The notes under the pieces: model-generated | What the model saw: the letters and a program-made list of their open reading frames with translations, nothing else | Told to the model about the DNA's origin: nothing | The model's database searches: none | Shown here: positions 23,721-33,556 of the stretch, piece after piece | Layout of the letters: every line of letters begins with the position of its first letter | Position numbering within the stretch: position 1 is the first letter of the stretch | Position numbers and translations under genes: made by a program | DNA from: Mycolicibacterium frederiksbergense | GTDB lineage: Bacteria > Actinomycetota > Actinomycetes > Mycobacteriales > Mycobacteriaceae | DNA: 64,000 nt | Direction: 5' to 3' | Assembly (NCBI RefSeq): GCF_012223425.1 | Contig: NZ_CP038799.1 | Coordinates: 3,100,001 to 3,164,000 of the forward strand

Positions 23721-24661
23721 ACCTCAGCCAGAAACTGCTGTAGCGCGGCGTTGACCGGCACCGGGGTCTCCTCGTGCGCAAAATGTCCGGCCCCGGGTAC
23801 GGAGACGAACTGGCCGCGTGAGACGAACGGCTCGGTGCGGCGCACCGAGTCGGCCAGCACATACGGATCGGCCGCGCCGCGCAGATGGAGCAGCGGAATG
23901 TCCAGCGGTCGCTTCATCGACTGCATGAATCGTCGTCCCTCGGTGCGCAGCTGGCTGCGCACCGCCCAGCGCTGGTATTCCAAGGTGGAATGGGCCGCGC
24001 CCGGGATCTGAATCGCCTGCCGTAGGTGCCGGACCGTCTCGGCGAAGTCCTCGGTGGCCAGCCAGGCGTCACCGGCGCGGCTGCGCACCACCCGCTCGAC
24101 CTCTATTGCGTTGTGGCGCATCAACTTGCGCTCCGGCCAGATGGGCAGCTGGTATCGCAACAGCCATGGCAGCAGCGCCCGGCGCTGCGCGGAGTTGGCG
24201 AGCACCGATTCGCGCAGCGCCACCGGGTGCGGCGAGCTGACCAGGGCGACGGCGTCGACCGCCCGGGGATGCAGGATCGAGGTGGCCCAGCAGACCAGCC
24301 CGCCGTCGGCATGGCCGATCAGCGTCGCCGAACTGTGGCCGAGCGCGCGCACCAGGCCGGCGGTGTCACCGGCCAGCGTCCACCCGTCATACCCGCGAGG
24401 CGGTTTGTCGCTGCCGCCGTACCCGCGCAGATCGACGGCGACCACCCGAGCCGCCCCGGCGTCGCTCAGGCCGCGCAGCTGGTGGCGCCAGGACCACCAG
24501 AAGGACCCGAAGCCGTGCAGCAGGATCACCAGCGGGCGGTCGGGCCGCTCGGAACCGGTCAGCCCCTCCACGACATGAAAGCGGATGCCGTTGGCGTGGA
24601 TCTGCAGGTGTCGCCACGGTCCGTCGATGCGTACAACAGACGGATCCGGCCGGGGTGCCAT
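23708..24661 (-). CDS. Alpha/beta hydrolase, epoxide-hydrolase-like (Rv3670/EphE-like)
   Basis: The 317-residue protein shows the oxyanion motif HGFGSFWWSW, the nucleophile elbow GHADGG (Asp as in epoxide hydrolases and dehalogenases), and the catalytic His in GAGHFAHEE. Acid partner is probably in LRGAADPYVL. An epoxide hydrolase role is likely but the two lid tyrosines cannot be confirmed by eye. The gene follows the holin-superfamily gene after 12 bp on the same strand. Confidence 0.88.
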   Translation of the reverse strand: MAPRPDPSVVRIDGPWRHLQIHANGIRFHVVEGLTGSERPDRPLVILLHGFGSFWWSWRHQLRGLSDAGAARVVAVDLRGYGGSDKPPRGYDGWTLAGDTAGLVRALGHSSATLIGHADGGLVCWATSILHPRAVDAVALVSSPHPVALRESVLANSAQRRALLPWLLRYQLPIWPERKLMRHNAIEVERVVRSRAGDAWLATEDFAETVRHLRQAIQIPGAAHSTLEYQRWAVRSQLRTEGRRFMQSMKRPLDIPLLHLRGAADPYVLADSVRRTEPFVSRGQFVSVPGAGHFAHEETPVPVNAALQQFLAEVYPG

Positions 24662-24673
24662 GAGGGGCGTCGG

Positions 24674-25180
24674 CTACCAGCCCGACGGGTCGGTGGTGAG
24701 CGCGGGACGCGGCGCCTCGGGCTTGTCGTGGCCCGGCGTCAGCGCCTCCTTGGTTTCCTTCACCGACTCGATGGTCTGCTGCGGGCCCCGGATGCGGCGC
24801 ACCTTGAGGTAGCCGAACAGCGCCAGCGCAACCGTCGTCAGCACCATGATCCCGAACACGATCAGGAACGCCGCCCACCGCCACAGCCAGGTGTCCAGCA
24901 ACTCGGCGATGAAGAAGAACAGGAAGAAGGTCGAGTAGAACAGCACGACCAGCGCCGCGATGAAGAAGACGCTGCCGGTGAGGCCCTTCTTCACATCGCG
25001 GGTGATCTCGGCCTTGGCCAGTTCCACCTCGGCGCGCACCAGCGTCGAAACCTGCGCGGTCGCATCCTTGACCAGGTCACCGATCGACGGATCGACCTTC
25101 GGGGCGTGCGGGTCCACGAGCGGAATCGATGTGACGGTCGCGGGCACGCCGTTCTTGCGGTCCCCGTTGCTCGAGCTCAT
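24674..25180 (-). CDS. Phage holin superfamily 6 membrane protein (Rv3669-like)
   Basis: The 168-residue protein has a soluble N-terminus with VKDATAQVSTLVRAEVELAK, two TM helices (~75-100 and ~107-130) and a charged C-terminal tail. This is the Phage_holin_3_6/DUF1469 family, common in actinobacteria and not a lysis holin; function unknown. The ATG at 25180 (MSSSNGDRK) is preferred over an in-frame start at 25261. It probably forms an operon with the downstream alpha/beta hydrolase. Confidence 0.88.
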   Translation of the reverse strand: MSSSNGDRKNGVPATVTSIPLVDPHAPKVDPSIGDLVKDATAQVSTLVRAEVELAKAEITRDVKKGLTGSVFFIAALVVLFYSTFFLFFFIAELLDTWLWRWAAFLIVFGIMVLTTVALALFGYLKVRRIRGPQQTIESVKETKEALTPGHDKPEAPRPALTTDPSGW

Positions 25181-25293
25181 GGGGGCTATGTTGCCATGGT
25201 CCGGGGGCGAGCGAAGCGACGGGGAAGGTTCCAGCAGCCGAGGTTTCCTCCCGGCCGACATAGAATGGCGAGCACCGATTGAACGGGGAGACC

Positions 25294-25992
25294 TTGAGAC
25301 ACCGCTGGCGGTACCTGGCGCGTTTCGTTTCGCTCGCGGTGTTGGCCCCCCTCGCGTTGTCGACGGGACCGGCCGCCCACGCCGAAGGACCGGTCGATCT
25401 CGGCGGCGGATCCGGCATCGTCATCGACGGGCATGCGTTCTGCACGCTCACCTCGATCGGTCACGACGCAGCGGGAAAGCTCATCGGGTTCACCTCTGCG
25501 CACTGCGGCGGACCGGGAGCGGTCGTCGCATCCGAGGCGGCGCCGAAGGCGGGCACGGTCGGCGTCATGGTCGCCGGCAATGACGGCCTCGACTACGCCG
25601 TCATCGAGTTCGATCAGCGCAAGGTGCGCCCGGTGAACACCGTCAACGGATTCTCGATCTTCGGGCTCGGTCCGGACCCGTCGTTCGGTGAGGTGGCCTG
25701 CAAGCTGGGCCGCACCACCGGATACTCCTGCGGCGTGACCTGGGGCCCGGGTCAGGACCCGGGCACCATCCTGAATCAGGTGTGCGGGCAGCCCGGCGAC
25801 TCCGGCGCGCCGGTGACGGTGAACAACCGGCTCGTCGGCATGATTCACGGCGCCTTCACCGAGGAACTGCCGACGTGCGTGGTCAAGTACGTGCCGCTGC
25901 ACACCCCTGCCGTCACCGTGTCGATCAACACGGTGCTGGCGGACATCACGACCAAGAACCGCCCGGGCACCGGATTCGTGCCGGTCGCCTGA
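25294..25992 (+). CDS. Secreted trypsin-like serine protease (Rv3668c-like)
   Basis: The ~232-residue protein has a signal peptide (basic start, hydrophobic core SLAVLAPLALS, AHA cleavage at ~30). The chymotrypsin-fold triad is visible: His in FTSAHCGG, Asp in GLDYAVIEF, Ser in CGQPGDSGAPV; cysteines could form several disulfides. The start is uncertain. TTG 25294 gives a tidy signal peptide but GGGGAG is only 3 nt away; TTG 25279 lies 12 nt after TAGAAT and could be used leaderless. Confidence 0.88.
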   Translation: MRHRWRYLARFVSLAVLAPLALSTGPAAHAEGPVDLGGGSGIVIDGHAFCTLTSIGHDAAGKLIGFTSAHCGGPGAVVASEAAPKAGTVGVMVAGNDGLDYAVIEFDQRKVRPVNTVNGFSIFGLGPDPSFGEVACKLGRTTGYSCGVTWGPGQDPGTILNQVCGQPGDSGAPVTVNNRLVGMIHGAFTEELPTCVVKYVPLHTPAVTVSINTVLADITTKNRPGTGFVPVA

Positions 25993-26034
25993 GCTGACCG
26001 AATCCCCGGGTTGCTGCGCTCTGGCCCGCCGTAG

Positions 26035-27996
<1,962 letters not shown>

Positions 27997-28000
27997 GGTG

Positions 28001-28016
28001 TGTGAGCCTAGTCACC
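28001..28016. promoter_or_regulatory. Predicted CRP site over the acs -10 region
   Basis: TGTGA-GCCTAG-TCACC differs from the mycobacterial CRP consensus TGTGA-N6-TCACA at one base. It overlaps the minus-strand -10 box TAGGCT and ends 5 bp from the acs start codon, a position suited to repression. Confidence 0.55.
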
Positions 28017-28122
28017 GAACGTTGCACGGGCGTTGGAGCCTCACAACATGCGCTGCGGGCGGTGCGCGTACTGCGCCGAACGTCGAAGATTGCGAGCCCA
28101 GCGGTCGGCTAGCGTTACGGCA

Positions 28123-28863
28123 ATGACCGATCCACTTGCCCCGCTGGTGGCACTCGAAGGGGTAGCGGCCGCCGGCGAAGAGGCCCGCGAGGAACTGGGC
28201 CGGGCCCATCGTCACCGGACCAACCTCCGCGGATGGCCGGCCACGGCCGCCGAAGCCGCGCTGCGGGCCGCACGGGCGTCGTCGGTGCTCGACGGCGGCT
28301 CGCTCAGTCTGTCCGAGAACGGCGAGCCCGATCCGGTGCTGGCCGGCGCGCTGCGGGTGTCCGAGGCGCTGGAGGGCGGGGCGAATGCGCTGACCGGTGT
28401 ATGGCAGCGTGCGCCGCTGCAGGCGCTGGCCAGATTGCACGCGCTGGCCGCGGCGGATCTGGTCGATGACGAGCATCTGGGCCGTCCGCGCTCGGCGCCG
28501 GAGGTGGGGCCCCGACTGGAGATGTTGGCCGAGCTGGTGACCGGCGGGACCAATGTGCCCGCCTTTGTGCTCGCGGCCGTCGCGCACGGGGAGCTGTTGA
28601 CGCTCGAGCCGTTCGGCACCGCGGACGGCGTGGTGGCGCGGGCCGTGTCGCGGCTCATCACGATGTCGAGCGGGCTGGACCCGCACGGTCTCGGGGTGCC
28701 GGAGATGTTCTGGATGAAGCAGTCCGGAAACTACCGGGCGGCCGCTCGTGGATTCGCGTCGGGAACGCCGAACGGGTTGGGCGCGTGGTTGGTGCTCAGC
28801 AGCCAAGGTCTGCATGCCGGTGCGCGCGAGGCGCTTTCGATCGCCCAGGCCGCGAAGGGCTGA
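28123..28863 (+). CDS. Conserved mycobacterial protein with a degenerate Fic-like fold (Rv3662c-like)
   Basis: The 246-residue protein is the positional orthologue of Rv3662c, a conserved hypothetical. By eye it follows the Fic layout: an N-terminal helix with AARASSVLDGGSL (compare the SxxIEG motif), a middle ALARLHALAAADLV, and LEPFGTADGVVARAVSRL where Fic enzymes have HPFxxGNGRxxR. Here the catalytic His is replaced by Glu and GNGR by ADGV, so AMP-transfer is unlikely. The ATG at 28123 gives MTDPLAPLVALEG; the frame is open further upstream. The Fic relationship is inference and needs a profile search. Confidence 0.75.
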   Translation: MTDPLAPLVALEGVAAAGEEAREELGRAHRHRTNLRGWPATAAEAALRAARASSVLDGGSLSLSENGEPDPVLAGALRVSEALEGGANALTGVWQRAPLQALARLHALAAADLVDDEHLGRPRSAPEVGPRLEMLAELVTGGTNVPAFVLAAVAHGELLTLEPFGTADGVVARAVSRLITMSSGLDPHGLGVPEMFWMKQSGNYRAAARGFASGTPNGLGAWLVLSSQGLHAGAREALSIAQAAKG

Positions 28864-28885
28864 TCCGGACCGTCCAGCAAATGAA

Positions 28886-28937
28886 GCGGGCGACGATCCG
28901 TGATCGGACTTTCGTCCGATTCGGCTCGCCGCCCGCT
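28886..28937. terminator. Long hairpin at the 3' ends of the Rv3662c-like gene and Ms1
   Basis: GCGGGCG-CGA-CCG pairs with CGG-TCG-CGCCCGC, and a perfect inner hairpin ATCGGAC/GTCCGAT (28903-28920) sits within. It lies 22 bp after the plus-strand stop and at the expected 3' end of Ms1 on the other strand. Confidence 0.65.
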
Positions 28938-29195
28938 AGCACGGACTCCGGTTACCAAGCGTGCTCTGGTGGGTTGTGTGGGTGGCCTCGGCGTTCTTCC
29001 GATGCGCTACGACTGCAATCCCACCCAAGAGATTGTCGACGTCATTCGCTTTTCGCAATTCCGCAGGCCCACAACGCTTCTGCCTGTATGGCGGCATGTG
29101 CTCCGCGTGGGTTCCGGTGATCCGTGCTGGGATGCCCGACTCGGGAGATCACACCTTCTCTTCCGGTGTGGCCTTGGCCTTGCCGTGCTTCCGTG
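28886..29195 (-). ncRNA. ms1: Ms1 small RNA (MTS2823 homologue), RNA polymerase-binding
   Basis: The 412-bp gap between the Rv3662c-like and Rv3661-like genes is exactly where mycobacteria encode Ms1 (MTS2823 in M. tuberculosis), on the strand of Rv3661. Ms1 is an abundant ~300-nt RNA that binds core RNA polymerase in stationary phase. A minus-strand promoter (TTGCTG, 17 nt, TACAAA) ends at 29202, giving a start near 29195. A strong hairpin at 28886-28937 gives an end about 310 nt later, matching the known size. Ends are estimated by eye; the RNA fold was not computed. Confidence 0.75.
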
Positions 29196-29201
29196 CCTCC
29201 C

Positions 29202-29230
29202 TTTGTACTCCGTGACCGCGGTCACAGCAA
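29202..29230 (-). promoter_or_regulatory. Predicted Ms1 promoter
   Basis: On the minus strand TTGCTG (29230-29225) and TACAAA (29207-29202) are separated by 17 nt, a vegetative sigma factor-like layout facing the Ms1 region. Confidence 0.55.
29211..29226. promoter_or_regulatory. CRP-like palindrome in the Ms1 promoter spacer
   Basis: CGTGA-CCGCGG-TCACA contains the perfect 14-bp palindrome GTGACCGCGGTCAC and differs from the CRP consensus at the first base only. It lies between the -35 and -10 boxes of the predicted Ms1 promoter. Confidence 0.5.
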
Positions 29231-29275
29231 GTACCAATCGGGTGCGAATCCGGATCGTTACGCCGGCGTGCGTAG

Positions 29276-30166
29276 CTACCGGCGGGTAGTGGTGCGCGGC
29301 AGCACCTTACGGAGCAGGGAATAGGTGAGCGCACCGCCGGCCAGCGCGCTCAGCCCGACCGCGACCGTCGTGGCGACGGCCGCGCCCGACGGAGCGGCGG
29401 GCAGCCGGTCCCGCAGCGGCACCGGGCGGCTGAAGGTGAGCACCGGCCACTCGCGCGCGGCGGCCTCCTTGCGCAGGCCGCGGTCGGGATTTACGACAGA
29501 GGGGTGCCCGACGGTCTCGAGCATCGGCAGGTCGGTGATCGAATCGGAGTAGGCGTAGCAATGCTCCAGCGCATACCCCTCGCGGGTGGCCAGCTCACGG
29601 ATCGCCTCGGCTTTGCCTTCGCCGAAACAGTAGAAGGCAACCTCGCCGGTGTACTTTCCATCTTCTGCGACCATCCGGGTGGCCATCGCGTGGGTGGCGC
29701 CGAGAGCGCGGGCGATCGGCGCCACGATCTCTTCGCCGGATGCCGACACCACCACCACGTCCCGGCCGCACAGCTTGTGGTCGGCGATCAGGTTGGCGGC
29801 CTCCGCGAAGACCAGTGGATCGACGATCTCGTGCAGGGTCTCACTGACCACGGAGCGCACCTGCTCGACGTCCCAACCTGTGCACATGTCGGTCAGATAG
29901 GTGCGCATCCGATCCATCTGATCGTGATCGGCCCCGGACATCAGAAAGAGGAACTGAGCGTAGGACGACTTCAGCACGGCACGGCGGTTGAGCAGACCCT
30001 GATCGAAAAACGGTTTGCTGAATGCGAGGGTGCTCGACTTTGCTATGACTGTCTTGTCGAGGTCGAAAAAGGCGGCCGTGCGGACAGGTTGACCGGTGTG
30101 CGATGCGGGCCCCGGCGCACTGGATTCGTCGGCGGGCCCCTCGGATGCCGTCACGGATTCCAGCAT
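29276..30166 (-). CDS. HAD-superfamily IB hydrolase with C-terminal membrane anchor (Rv3661-like)
   Basis: The 296-residue protein has the HAD motif I FFDLDKTVIAKSS at ~32, motif II VVVVSASG, and motif III/IV SITDLPMLETVG, as in SerB-like phosphatases of the HAD-IB group. A hydrophobic C-terminal segment (TVAVGLSALAGGALTYSLL) suggests membrane attachment. The phosphatase substrate is unknown; a lipid or phosphoserine-like ester are options. The ATG at 30166 (MLESVTASEG) is preferred; an open frame to 30292 would add 42 atypical residues. The gene diverges from the 6C RNA. Confidence 0.88.
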   Translation of the reverse strand: MLESVTASEGPADESSAPGPASHTGQPVRTAAFFDLDKTVIAKSSTLAFSKPFFDQGLLNRRAVLKSSYAQFLFLMSGADHDQMDRMRTYLTDMCTGWDVEQVRSVVSETLHEIVDPLVFAEAANLIADHKLCGRDVVVVSASGEEIVAPIARALGATHAMATRMVAEDGKYTGEVAFYCFGEGKAEAIRELATREGYALEHCYAYSDSITDLPMLETVGHPSVVNPDRGLRKEAAAREWPVLTFSRPVPLRDRLPAAPSGAAVATTVAVGLSALAGGALTYSLLRKVLPRTTTRR

Positions 30167-30276
30167 AGGGGGAGGCCTCGGGAGTACTTTCCCAACCCTG
30201 GGAAAGTGGCAGCTCACGACACGTGTCGCAAACTGCACAAATTTTCGTATTTCGGGCAAATGTCCTGCATCGCTAC

Positions 30277-30307
30277 TTGCGCCGACGGGCAATTCCGTGT
30301 GTATAGT
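30277..30307 (+). promoter_or_regulatory. Predicted 6C RNA promoter
   Basis: TTGCGC (30277-30282) and TATAGT (30302-30307) are 19 nt apart, directly before the 6C RNA. The -10 box is close to consensus, in line with the abundance of this RNA. Confidence 0.6.
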
Positions 30308-30313
30308 GGGCCT

Positions 30314-30409
30314 TACTCGGCTATGTCCGAGTGTGGATCAGCCCGACCCCCCGGGGCTGATACACGACGACCTCCGCCTCCTCCCCCCCTGGCGGGGGTC
30401 GTCCCTTTT
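30314..30409 (+). ncRNA. 6C RNA (B11 small RNA homologue)
   Basis: Two consecutive hairpins carry runs of at least six C in their loops, the defining feature of the actinobacterial 6C RNA. The first has stem ATCAGCCC/GGGCTGAT (30337-30361); the second has stem ACGACCTCCGCC/GGCGGGGGTCGT (30367-30402) followed by CCCTTTTT, an intrinsic terminator. A 5' hairpin ACTCGG/CCGAGT precedes them. The place between Rv3661 and Rv3660c is that of B11/6C in M. tuberculosis. The C-rich loops base-pair with G-rich ribosome binding sites of mRNAs in described cases. The TSS is estimated from the -10 box. Confidence 0.9.
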
Positions 30410-30579
30410 TCCGGGTAAGTTCACCGCCCGCACCGAAGTTTCCAGCACAGCTGCGAATCGTTGCGGAACGGGATTTTCACAAGATCAGACGCCCGTCGAG
30501 TTGTGCACAAACGCCGATTCATCCACAGATCGGCCGCACCCTCTGGTGTCGCCGGCACCCCCTTCTGCACGGTGGATGA

Positions 30580-31620
30580 ATGACGCCGGCCACCTCAGTA
30601 CTCGCCCTGGTCGACGACCGGACGCTGCGTGATGACGTCGACCGGGTGGCGGCCGCCGCGTCGGTGCGGGTGGTCCACGCCCACCGTCCGTCCAGTCGCA
30701 CGGTCTGGTTGAGTGCCCAGGCGGTGGTGCTCGATTCGGCAGCGGCTGGCCGGTGCGCTCACGACGGCATGCCGCGTCGTGACCGGGTCTTCCTGGTGGG
30801 GTTGGCCGAACCTGTCGACGGTGACTGGAAAGCCGCGGTATCCGTTGGGGCGCAACGGGTCATCCGGCTGCCCGAGCAGGACGGCGAATTGATCGATGCG
30901 TTCGCCACAGCAACACAGGGCGCCGGCCCCAACGCCCACCGAGGTGCGGTCGTCGCGACGCTCGGCGGGTGCGGAGGGGCAGGAGCCTCGCTGTTCGCCG
31001 CGGCGCTGGCGCAGGCCGCACCGCAATCGCTGCTCATCGACACCGATCCCTGGGGCGGTGGCCTGGACCTGGCGATGGGCACCGAGCGGGTACCCGGACT
31101 GCGGTGGCAGGACCTCACGCTGCGCGAGGGCCGGCTCGGGTTCGATGCCTTGCGCGGCGCACTGCCCCGCCGTCGTGGCGTCACAGTGCTCTCCGGCGGG
31201 CGCCATGGCACAGAGATCGACGGCGGAGCGCTGAGCGCGGTCATCGATGCGGGCCGCACCGCCGGGGTGACGGTCGTATGTGACGTGCCGCGGCGGGTGG
31301 CCCACGCGGTCGAGGTCGCGCTGGCATCGGCGGATCTGGTCGTGATGATCGTCCCGGCCGACGTCCGCGCGGCGGCGGCCGCCGGTGCGCTCGCCGGATG
31401 GGTCCGGACGGTCAATCCGAACGTCGGTCTGGTGGTGCGTGGCCCGGCACCGGGCGGGCTGCGCGCGACCGATATCGCCGCGACCGTCGCGCTGCCGCTG
31501 GTCGCGGCGATGCGGCCGCAGCCCGGGCTGGCCGACACCCTGGAACGGGGCGGCCTGTGCCTGCGGGCGCGGTCCCCGCTGGCACGGGCCGCGGCGGACG
31601 TCTTGGGGATGCTGTCGTGA
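30580..31620 (+). CDS. ssd: Septum-site-determining protein Ssd / TadZ-CpaE-like ATPase (Rv3660c-like)
   Basis: The 346-residue protein has an atypical N-terminal receiver-like domain (LALVDDRTLRDDVDRV) and a ParA/MinD-type domain (~120-340). The P-loop ATLGGCGGAGAS lacks the usual GKT ending, so nucleotide hydrolysis may be altered, as in other TadZ/CpaE proteins. In M. tuberculosis Ssd affects septation; in Tad systems TadZ localises the machine. It opens the Tad operon; its TGA overlaps the GTG of tadA. Confidence 0.88.
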   Translation: MTPATSVLALVDDRTLRDDVDRVAAAASVRVVHAHRPSSRTVWLSAQAVVLDSAAAGRCAHDGMPRRDRVFLVGLAEPVDGDWKAAVSVGAQRVIRLPEQDGELIDAFATATQGAGPNAHRGAVVATLGGCGGAGASLFAAALAQAAPQSLLIDTDPWGGGLDLAMGTERVPGLRWQDLTLREGRLGFDALRGALPRRRGVTVLSGGRHGTEIDGGALSAVIDAGRTAGVTVVCDVPRRVAHAVEVALASADLVVMIVPADVRAAAAAGALAGWVRTVNPNVGLVVRGPAPGGLRATDIAATVALPLVAAMRPQPGLADTLERGGLCLRARSPLARAAADVLGMLS

Positions 31621-32777
31621 CCGGGTCGCTGATCGACCGGGTCCGGGAGCGGCTCGCGGCCGAGCAGGCTCCGCTGCACCCCACCGTCGTGGCCGAGGCC
31701 ATCCGGGCGGAATCCGGCGGGCTGCTCGGTGACACCGAGGTGCTGGCCGGGATGCGGACCCTGCAGACCGAGCTGACCGGAGCAGGCATACTCGACCCGC
31801 TGCTGCGCAGCGCGGACACCACCGACGTGCTGGTCACCGCACCCGATTCGATATGGATTGATGACGGAAACGGACTGCGGCGCAGCCAGATCCGTTTTCC
31901 TGACGAGGATGCGGTGCGCAGACTGGCCCAACGGCTGGCGCTGGCTGCGGGCCGCCGACTCGACGACAGCCGGCCCTGGGTGGATGGACAGCTCAGCTGC
32001 CTCGGAGACGACCTGGTCCGGCTGCACGCCGTGCTGCCCCCGGTCGCGGCCGCCGGGACCTGCATCTCCTTGCGGGTGCTGCGCCCGGCGCGCCAGGACC
32101 TCACGGCGTTGATCTCCGCCGGCGCCATCGCCGGCCCGGCCGCCGAACTGCTGCGGGGGGTCATCGCCGGCCGGCTGGCGTTCCTCATCTGCGGCGGAAC
32201 CGGGTCCGGAAAGACGACCCTGCTGTCGGCCGCGCTGGGTGCGGTCTCCACCGCAGAACGCATCGTCTGCGTCGAGGACGCACCGGAACTCGCGCCACGG
32301 CACCCGCACGTCGTCAACCTGGTGGCCAGGGGCGCCAATGTGGAGGGCGTCGGCGAGGTGACGGTACGCGACCTGGTGCGTCAGGCACTGCGGATGCGCC
32401 CCGATCGCATCGTGGTCGGTGAGGTGCGCGGCGCCGAGGTGGTCGACCTGCTCACCGCCCTGAACACCGGGCACGACGGCGGAGCGGGCACCGTGCATGC
32501 CAACAGCGCGGCCGAGGTGCCCGCCCGCCTGGAGGCGCTGGCGGCCCTCGGTGGACTGGACCGGGCGGCGTTGCACAGCCAGCTGGCCGCAGCGGTGCAG
32601 GTGGTGTTGCAGGTGGGGCGGGACTCCGCCGGACGCCGGCGGCTCACCGAGATCGCAGTGCTGAACCGCGGACCCGACGGCTGGGTAGGGACACGCACCG
32701 CGTGGCATGCCGATCGCGGGTTCTGCTCCGGTGCAGAGACATTGGCCGCACTGCTCGACGCGCGGAGCACGCGATGA
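31617..32777 (+). CDS. tadA: TadA/CpaF secretion ATPase
   Basis: This 386-residue GspE-family hexameric ATPase would power pilin assembly or secretion at the inner membrane. Walker A is ICGGTGSGKTT; Asp box IVCVEDAPELA; Walker B-like RPDRIVVGEVRG; His box NTGHDGGAGTVHAN. The GTG at 31617 overlaps the ssd stop (GTGA); the frame is open earlier but out of register with any SD. It is followed by tadB with ATGA overlap. Length is normal for the actinobacterial version. Confidence 0.94.
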   Translation: MTGSLIDRVRERLAAEQAPLHPTVVAEAIRAESGGLLGDTEVLAGMRTLQTELTGAGILDPLLRSADTTDVLVTAPDSIWIDDGNGLRRSQIRFPDEDAVRRLAQRLALAAGRRLDDSRPWVDGQLSCLGDDLVRLHAVLPPVAAAGTCISLRVLRPARQDLTALISAGAIAGPAAELLRGVIAGRLAFLICGGTGSGKTTLLSAALGAVSTAERIVCVEDAPELAPRHPHVVNLVARGANVEGVGEVTVRDLVRQALRMRPDRIVVGEVRGAEVVDLLTALNTGHDGGAGTVHANSAAEVPARLEALAALGGLDRAALHSQLAAAVQVVLQVGRDSAGRRRLTEIAVLNRGPDGWVGTRTAWHADRGFCSGAETLAALLDARSTR

Positions 32778-33556
32778 GCGCCGCGGCGGCCCTGCTGGCC
32801 GTGGCGCTGCTGGTGGCCCCGGCGCCGGCCCGGGCCAGGCTGATCGGCGCGGGCGGGCCCGGCCGACCGCCGATCCGGGCGCTGTGGTGTGCGGTCGTGC
32901 CGCTCGCCCTGATCGCGGTCATCGCCCTGGAACCGACCGTGGTGCTGGCGGCGGCTATCCTGCTCGGCACCGTATTCGTCCGCCGGCGCGGCTCATCGGC
33001 GAAGCGGCGCCGGTGCGCCGAAGCAGCGGCCTTACGGGACGGGCTGGACATCCTCACCGGTGAGTTGCGGGCGGGCGCGCACCCGGTGGCAGCCTTCGAC
33101 GCGGCCGGCACCGAGGTCGGCGCGGATGTGGGTCAACGGTTGCAGGCGGTGGCCGCACGGGGGCGTCTCGGCGCCGACGTCGGTGCCGGGATCCGTTCGG
33201 TGGCAGCGGTTTCCGCCCAGCCGGAATGTTGGGTGCGGCTCGCGGTGTGCTGGGAGCTGGCACAGTCGCACGGTCTGGCGATCGCCACGCTGATGAGGGC
33301 CGCGCACCATGACATCGTCGAACGGGAGAGATTCCACGTCCGGGTCGACGCCGGGCTGGCGGGGGCGAGGACGACGGCCGCGGTGCTGGCCGGGATGCCG
33401 TTGCTCGGCATCGCGCTGGGGCAGGCGATCGGTGCCGATCCGCTGGCGTTCCTGCTCTCCGGGGGAGCCGGGGGTGTCCTGCTGGTCATCGGGATCACGT
33501 TGTCCTGTCTGGGCCTGTTGTGGTCGGACCGCATCGTGACGGGATTGCCCAGATGA
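32774..33556 (+). CDS. tadB: TadB-like inner-membrane platform protein
   Basis: The 260-residue protein is a type II secretion F-domain (GspF) membrane protein. N-terminal TM segments (~3-20 and ~33-60) precede a cytoplasmic helical domain (LRDGLDILTGELRAGAHPVA) and two C-terminal TM helices. It should form the platform with TadC under the TadA ATPase. The ATG at 32774 overlaps the tadA TGA, and its stop overlaps tadC (ATGA). Confidence 0.88.
   Translation: MSAAAALLAVALLVAPAPARARLIGAGGPGRPPIRALWCAVVPLALIAVIALEPTVVLAAAILLGTVFVRRRGSSAKRRRCAEAAALRDGLDILTGELRAGAHPVAAFDAAGTEVGADVGQRLQAVAARGRLGADVGAGIRSVAAVSAQPECWVRLAVCWELAQSHGLAIATLMRAAHHDIVERERFHVRVDAGLAGARTTAAVLAGMPLLGIALGQAIGADPLAFLLSGGAGGVLLVIGITLSCLGLLWSDRIVTGLPR

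Noticed and set aside
28900..29289. A 129-residue plus-strand frame in the gap after the Rv3662c-like gene
   Set aside because: The region is better explained as Ms1 RNA on the other strand; the frame shows no protein features.
30759..32708. A 649-residue minus-strand frame opposite ssd and tadA
   Set aside because: It covers two well-supported genes and has no recognisable features.
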